Below are positions 57,501-64,000 of a DNA stretch of 64,000 bases, in pieces; position 1 is the stretch's first letter; each line of letters opens with the position of its first letter. The DNA lies in NCBI RefSeq assembly GCF_022539665.2, contig NC_081337.1:2270679-2334678 (forward strand), given 5' to 3'. The notes below the pieces were generated by a model, which saw only the letters and a list, made by a program, of their open reading frames with translations, was not told the origin of the DNA and made no database searches. Source of the DNA: Daphnia carinata (lineage: Eukaryota > Arthropoda > Branchiopoda > Diplostraca > Daphniidae). The position numbers and the translations under genes are program-made.

Positions 57501-60500
57501 ATGATGACAGCCAGAATTGCCAATTTGTTTATTCTTTTAAATTTTTTCTATTTCTTTTAATCATTCAAAATATTGACCAACAGATATAATAACAGGAATT
57601 AAATTGCTATTTTTCCGTCAAAGATTTCTAGAAGCAAGTAGACCTACCTATCATGTTTGAAAAGAAATTTCTATAACCTAGTAACCACTCGGCAGCAATA
57701 ATAAACCACAGTTTTTGTTTTCTCACTTCTTAAATCGTTGAACTAGTCACTGCAGATCGCCCTTAAAAACTCACCTAAAGCTGATTTCTCTTTCAAGCAG
57801 TAGGGCCTTTTCTGGTACCAGCTGAGCGTTTTCTCAGTTTAGAGTATGAACGCCAAGAATTTGAAAAAGGCCTCTTTTGTTACGATTCAGTCCGATGTCG
57901 TTATCGACTCACATTGTGGAAAACGATAGTAGGCTGATCACAGATCGTGATCTAGAACTACGCTAGAATGTATCTACCATAATTAAGGTACAACTGAACG
58001 GCAGTTTGTGATCTGATAAAAGATACTTGGTGAACACGTGCCTTTTGTCAGCTACTAGCCGACGTGTAATCAGCAATAGCGTCATTGGCCATCGACTTTG
58101 CAAGAGCTGCCATAGATGATTACATGCAGACAAGGGGAACCGTCACTTAAAAGGCCTGTGTTTGGTACAGCCAAAAGAGTCTTGTCTATTCCTTTTTTCG
58201 TTAACCCTCCGTTCTCAGCTAGTTGAATAGGCTAGCAGCATTCGACGAGAACACTGAAAACCGGGCGAAAGGGGGGATAGAAAGGGTAAAAAGAGTTTAT
58301 GAAATGGAGGGAAAAGTGCAAGAGAACGGCATAAGCCATTTGAGATAAAAAAAAAACTCCCACTATTATTCACGTTCATTGGAAGTAAATCCAATAATTT
58401 GGTTGTATGGAAATGAGAACCCTTGTTCCTATTTTTTTTTTCATACCAATGAGTATAGGATACGCTTCTGTTTTCTTTCAAGCCAACCAAGTTTTAATCA
58501 GGAGAATCTTCACTCTCTCGTCCCTTCCACGCATAGGACAATAAGATCCGCTAACCGTTAGATACCAAACAATGGCGTTTTCCGTCTTTTTTATTTTAGA
58601 TTCGCAATTTTAAACTTAGTTCTTTTTACGGTATAGCCACCATTGATAAACCAATCAAATTATTTTGAAATTTCCTCGGGATAGAATTTTAATGTTTGTT
58701 TGGTATTTTTATCGTATCGTATTTTATTTTTTATTTGTCTTTCGTTTGTTTTTTCCGATTCCCGTGTATTGGCACGCCATTATTAGTGCGGTACTAATGA
58801 ATTAGGCGATGTTGTATGCCCACTGAGCTCGCAAATCTGACGTCAATCAAATTTATATGTTATGACTGACGCAGCTTTTACACGTAGGTCTACTAGGATT
58901 GGTCTGTAGCAGCATAGTCTATTGATTCATCAAAATAGCAACACGAACGTCTAACTGTATATTAAACTAACTGATAAAATTTCAACGGTATAAGAATTTT
59001 TAATCTTTGGCCTTTTGAGTGACTGCCCCATACATTTACTCGATGTATCGAATTTATAATTCTCATGCTTACATGTGATATCGAAAATTCAGAATCAAAA
59101 TGAGGATTATGGTGATTTGTCACTATAAATGTCATATTCCCCTCCCCTCCTCCATTGAAAATCGACGACTTTAGCACTCTTTCCGTAATAGTCGTGATCT
59201 GCAACATAGTTGGAAGTGTGAGGAGCATGAACATGAAGCCCCTATTCCAACCCTCCCTATTCCACCCCCCCCTCTATTCCCCTTGTAAGAGCATTGCTTT
59301 TATCCTGTCCTAAATGATAGCTGCTCCTTTTGCCTTTCTATTTATCGACTAGCTGGGCGAAACCATTTTCGAATATTGGGTTATTGTTACTGTGAGTAGC
59401 ATCGCTTTCTTGTCTTTGTTGGCGCAGGAGGGACGCCATCTATCACCCCTGTCTGACTCTTGCCGACTAAACGGGCTTCACGATGCATTAGCGTATATGT
59501 ATAAATGGACAAAAAATTTCGATTTTTACTGTGTATGGATGTATTTAATACATTATCATTCAACAGACCTCGTAATTTTGGTGTTAGGAGCGTTGACTAG
59601 TTGCTTACAAGGGCATAATTTGTTAATTAAGTGGAAATTTTCCTTTCAGTCTGCCAAAGTCATGGCGAGAATCCCGAACATCTGCCCATAATTTGTAACT
59701 GCTTCGCTTATTAAGATTGCGGGCCTACAAAACCACCAATAGCCCAAACACAGCCGTCCGTTATTTCGAAACCAATAACGTACGTTTCTAAGGTGTTGGA
59801 ATTCAAGGTTAGGTAGAGTTAGATCAACTTCAATAGGGAGAATTGACTTCTGAAATAATGAAGTGATTCCAGCTTAGACTGAAAGTTAAAAACTGATGGC
59901 TTGCCGTTACCGTGTTGTATGGAAAAGGGTGAATGATAAAACTCTGTGTAACACCAAGAGAATTTTTTTTCTAAATTTAATCCTTCGTCAATGTGACTAT
60001 TCCCAGGCTATTCATTTTCCGTTCTATGGCACCGTCCTTGACGTGTTTACTGTCTCAACCTTTTCAATTCCTTAAAGGAAAATTTACTATAGCCGATAGG
60101 CTAAACGTGGCAGGAATCAAGGCTTGCCGTGCTTGTGTCGAATTTTCATATAAACAATTCCAGTTGTGTTGGATACACAGTTTCCAATGTAAATCGTGTG
60201 AAACGATTTCAGCCAAAATGTTTAGCCTAGGATAATAAGAAAACTATAGTTTTCGTTTTCTCATGCATGTAGCCTGTTTTATACCGATAAAAAAAAATTT
60301 AATTACACGTAGTCTATAACAAGTTATTTTACGGAATTTCTTTTAGAAAAATGTCAGTGAAATCCAGTAACGAACTAAAATTAGCTACCGCATAAAAACC
60401 AATTGCTTCGTAAAGAACAAAAAACATAATCGCTATTATGCTAGAGAATGAGTAGAGATTTTATTGCCTCTAAAGAGAAAGAAGTTTTTTTTCGAATCTC

Positions 60501-61900
60501 GTTAACAGTTGCCGACTAGTAAGTTTATTATTACTATCAATAGTATTTAGTATTGACTTATTGAACTTTACTTCATCTGAATGCTTTACCCTTACTACTA
60601 TTATTATTATTACTATTATTATTATTCAGCATCAGCAGCTACGATAGTTTGAAAATAACATTGTGTTATTGCTGTGCCACCGCAAGTAAGATGACAGCTG
60701 TTATATCGTAACGTAACGATCAACTCCAAGATCCGCCTTTTTGGCATTCTCTGTATTTTTTTTTTCTCTTTTTTAGGCAGCATAGATTTGCATAGCTTGA
60801 ATCTTACATAGGAGATTTAAAAAGTCGTTACTGCATCGTTTTGCTTTGCCTATCCGCTGTGTAAAGAAAGCTTACCATCATCTATAGGCCTATTGACTTA
60901 CCCAAGTATAATTTGACACCCTTCTGCCAGATTAGCCGGCGGGCAAAACCAGCACAAAGAAAGAAAGCTGGCCAATTTACGTACAGCTAACACACGGAAC
61001 TATCCAGCAACCACTGCAGATGGGACAAACTTTTTATGGTGTTTTGAATCGTTTTTTTTTAACTTTAGAGTGAGCTATCAATAATTCGATTTTTGCGAGG
61101 ATATGGCAGAAAATATAAGCCACTCTTATCGATCTTGTATAACGTGATGTATTTGCAAATTTCCATTAAAAAAGATTAAATGAAGTATTTGCCACGAAAT
61201 GCTTCAAAAGTTAGTAGGCTATAGTTGGCGCGGGTTTCCCATGTAACCCTTACCCTTGTTGTCTGTTAATTGAGTTGTTATCCATGGTGTATATGATATC
61301 CATTGGTAGATAATTCTTTACTAGCCAATGGCGAAAATTCTGAAATTATATACGGGTCTACCCACATTAAAATTTTCATTAGACTGTTTCTTTTCATCCC
61401 TTCACATCTCCCCTAAACGAAACCCCGCAGTGGTTATTGTCAGAGCATAATCCAAAACTGATTTATCGCACGTCTCTCCATGACAAATTTGACTTCAGCT
61501 TAGTCTATACATATGAGGCCTACTTCTGAAACAGCCGGAAGTACCGCTTTGTTTGCAGTGTGAAACGCTGAATAACCTGGGGCTATTTTCCGCTATGAAA
61601 AAGCAAATACACTGCTCCCAGTGTCGCGGCATCATGCTTCTAAACAGCGGGGCCAATAGGAGAGACGCTTGTGCGCGCATAGAGCACGTATCAGCAACCA
61701 ATAAGAACCACGAAACGCAGAATCTTAGATTCGAGACTTCCGCTCGGAGCAAACCCCGCCTAGAGGGGCTGTCCAGTCCATGGACCCTGTACCATCTATC
61801 AAAAGCCGACGAGTGTTTGTGGGAGGACAACACTAGTCACGTACAACTTCTAAATAGCTTCTCGTTCGTAACCGCGATCAGTTTGTTTCTTTAAACGTTT
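54521..61900. other. Long gene-poor stretch upstream of the homeobox gene
   Basis: About 7.4 kb with no recognisable gene. It has short open frames without family features, a TTA/CTA-type microsatellite at about 60593-60627, and C/T-rich CCTATTCCA-type repeats at 59240-59282. Such a gap ahead of a developmental regulator could hold enhancers. I can point to no specific site. Confidence 0.45.
61640..61900 (+). promoter_or_regulatory. Candidate promoter region of the homeobox gene
   Basis: A G+C-richer patch in A+T-rich surroundings with two CCAAT words (in GGCCAATAGGAG near 61650 and AACCAATAAGAA near 61698) and an initiator-like TCAGTT at 61878, 300 bases before the first coding ATG. This is inference only. 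Confidence 0.2.
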
Positions 61901-62178
61901 GACGTGAACCACTGCGATAGCTTCCTCCTATTTATTAAGAATTAACTGCAGTCTATCATAGTGTAACAAATACGCGTTCAATCTCTGCATAAATCTGTAA
62001 ACGTGAAAGTGCATAAAGTGTTTAATCAAATAACAGTTCCAGTCTTCCATGACGCGAGAAAATGTCGGATTGTGTCACAATTGATTCATGTCCAAAAGGA
62101 TAACTGGAAGAGCTCATTCAGCGATGTTCTTATTTCCTGTCGATAGATCTGGAGACTTATTGGAAATCCACGCTGAAA

Positions 62179-63563
62179 ATGCAAAGTGCTGTCAAATTGG
62201 AAAAGGATTCTGACCCCATGTTAGACGCAACCGTACCGTCGGCTACTTTAGACATTGCAAACGTTAATAGTTCAATCGAAATCTTTCCTTTTGAAAAACC
62301 ACAAAATCGTGAAACAAAAAAAAATTCTTCCAGCGACACTTTGATTTCGGTGGATGACCGTGACTCAACAATGGGCTGCTCCAAGACTTTTGATACTTCA
62401 AGTTCTAGCCCTAGTCCAAGCATGAGAGCCTCTCCTACCCATGTTAGCCGACAAGAAGGTCCTTCAAATCAAAACGAGAACGTCTGCTGTGTGTTGGCCC
62501 ACCGAGATCTAGGTGGAAGAGAAGGCAGTCCAAAGAGTTCTAACTTTTCCTCCAGCTCAGCGGATAGAGTTTCATCGGATGAAGGCTCTCCGACTGGCTT
62601 ATTATCTTCTAATTCTACGAATGATTCGTCTGCTCTTCGGCTATCACGCTTTGCTTTGCAGATCCATTCAACACAAGAAAGTGATCGAAGTATCTCACGT
62701 ATTTGCCGATTAGGTTCTCCACCCTCGGCATCAACTTCTACCAAATTTTCCATTTCGATCGCCGATTCTTCTTCGATTATTCGGCCATCAGTTACTCAAA
62801 CCAATAAGGAAATGACACAAATATTCGACACGAGCCAACTGCAAAATCACCAATCGTCAAAGCTATCAAAGCAAAATTTTCGTAACACCGAAGATTCTAA
62901 GTTCCCTTCACGGCCGGAATCTGTTAACGCTACAGTATTCGTACAACCGGAGGATAATTATTCGATTTCTGCTACACCTCACGGAATAGAAAATATTCTT
63001 AATAGACCAATTCCACGACCAGATCCTGTCATTTCTCCTGCAATTCAGTGCTACCCACACTCAAGCTCCAGTAGCCAATATCCGTCGCCCTTTTCAGCAA
63101 TAGCGCGAACTCAGAAGCCTTTGGATTTCTCCAACGGCGTTAACGCCCTAGGTCTTAACTCGCCAACGTTTACAGGCGTTTACTGGCCAACTTTACAATC
63201 CTTCATCGATAACCCTGCTCTGCAAACATGGAGAGATCGTTTTCAGATAAGTAAGGATACTCGGAGTTATTGTACTGCAGTAACTTATTCTAAAAACTAA
63301 AGAAAACCCTTGATGCTTAATAGCTCTATGTTAATTATACCTATTTTGTTGATAATTCTAACAATATGGCTAACTTAGCAGATAATTCCGACGGCATTAA
63401 CTGTGGCTTCGACAAGGATTCCAAGAAAAAACACACACGACCAACTTTTAGCGGGCAACAGATATTTGCCCTAGAGAAAACTTTCGAGCAGACAAAATAT
63501 TTGGCGGGTCCCGAGCGCGCAAAACTTGCCTATGGATTGAATATGACGGAATCTCAAGTTAAG
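62179..63563 (+). CDS. HGTX: Nk6/HGTX-type homeobox transcription factor, 5' part
   Basis: Sequence-specific nuclear regulator; Nk6 proteins act mainly as repressors in neural patterning. Two exons are present: 62179-63250 (357 codons plus one base, donor ATAA|GTAAGG) and 63382-63563 (acceptor TTAGCAG). They join in frame. Exon 1 is Ser-rich, as in arthropod Nk6 proteins, with [10 protein letters not shown], the Nk6-specific [12 protein letters not shown], and [22 protein letters not shown]. Exon 2 carries most of the homeodomain: [35 protein letters not shown] and MTESQVK, nearly identical to vertebrate NKX6. It ends at a donor (AAG|GTATAC) before the WFQNRR part of helix 3, the usual Nk6 intron position. 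The remaining exon must lie beyond 64000; I find no WFQNRR coding in 63564-64000. Confidence 0.92.
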
Positions 63564-64000
63564 GTATACACTTTAAACCATCGACCGTACACTCGTAAGC
63601 TTCTAATATATTCGTTTTGAAAACGTTTTTCACGATTAGGCTATCTTGAAAAGGCTACTTAGCGTATCACATTGGGTAGCACGATATCCGAAAATGAAAT
63701 TCGAAGTAGTAAACAGGAAAAGAAAAAAAAACATCGTTACGAACTAATACAAGCAACAAAGAAATCTCAGTCTTTTGAGATAGTTAGTTTTTGTGTGTGA
63801 ATTTATGAAAAACGTAATGAACCACAGTTTTGCAACTTCTGATTCGCTATTGGTCATTTTTTAAATTACTGATACATTTTTTTTTGTTTAAGACCGACTA
63901 CGACACGAAGCGCAGAGCAGTGTTTTCGAACAACGTTTGAATACCAGTGGACTAGTTTTTAATGTAGGCTAGTCTATACAAGTTTCTTCTCGTCCGTTTT
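63564..64000. other. Intron of the homeobox gene to window edge
   Basis: Intronic, A+T-rich, no exon recognised. The window ends inside it. Confidence 0.6.

Overview
The window looks like a piece of a nuclear chromosome from a small arthropod, most plausibly a branchiopod crustacean such as Daphnia. The spliced genes have many short GT-AG introns, often only 60-130 bases. The protein families are animal ones (Duox, a Nk6-type homeobox, HPRT, mitochondrial citrate synthase, the PP2A scaffold, a Rad6-type E2), and the A+T-rich intergenic DNA holds hAT, Tc1/mariner, Copia, Gypsy and Penelope-like remains. The genus is inferred, not proven.

Layout. 1-5600 is repeat territory: two tandem copies of a hairpin-rich repeat, the first interrupted by a 19-bp minisatellite. 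5634-8279 (+) is the PP2A 65-kDa scaffold A subunit in nine exons. Tail to tail with it, 8713-9635 (-) is an unrecognised gene seen as two coding exons. 12771-14743 (+) is mitochondrial citrate synthase, with one GC-AG intron. 17561-18322 (+) is a Rad6/UBE2A-type ubiquitin-conjugating enzyme. 20211-30147 (+) is a complete dual oxidase (Duox) of about 1524 residues, with a likely 5' untranslated exon and core promoter upstream. 32094-33349 (+) is HPRT in nine small exons.

From 33.9 to 54.5 kb the DNA is mostly mobile elements: a non-autonomous hAT element with perfect target duplications, a degenerate Tc1 transposase, a broken Myb/SANT-like gene, a truncated Copia pol, a decayed Penelope-like retroelement containing a complete-looking multi-exon hAT transposon, a TA-flanked MITE, Gypsy-like gag and pol pieces in opposite orientation, and another inverted-repeat element. 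54.5-62.1 kb is a long gene-poor stretch. 62179 to the right edge (+) is the 5' part of a Nk6/HGTX-type homeobox gene, which runs out of the window inside the homeodomain.

The host genes are unrelated housekeeping or developmental loci, with no operon-like logic. The most unusual signals are the stem-preserving substitutions between the two copies of the hairpin repeat, the Penelope-like element split by a hAT transposon, and the GC-AG intron in citrate synthase.
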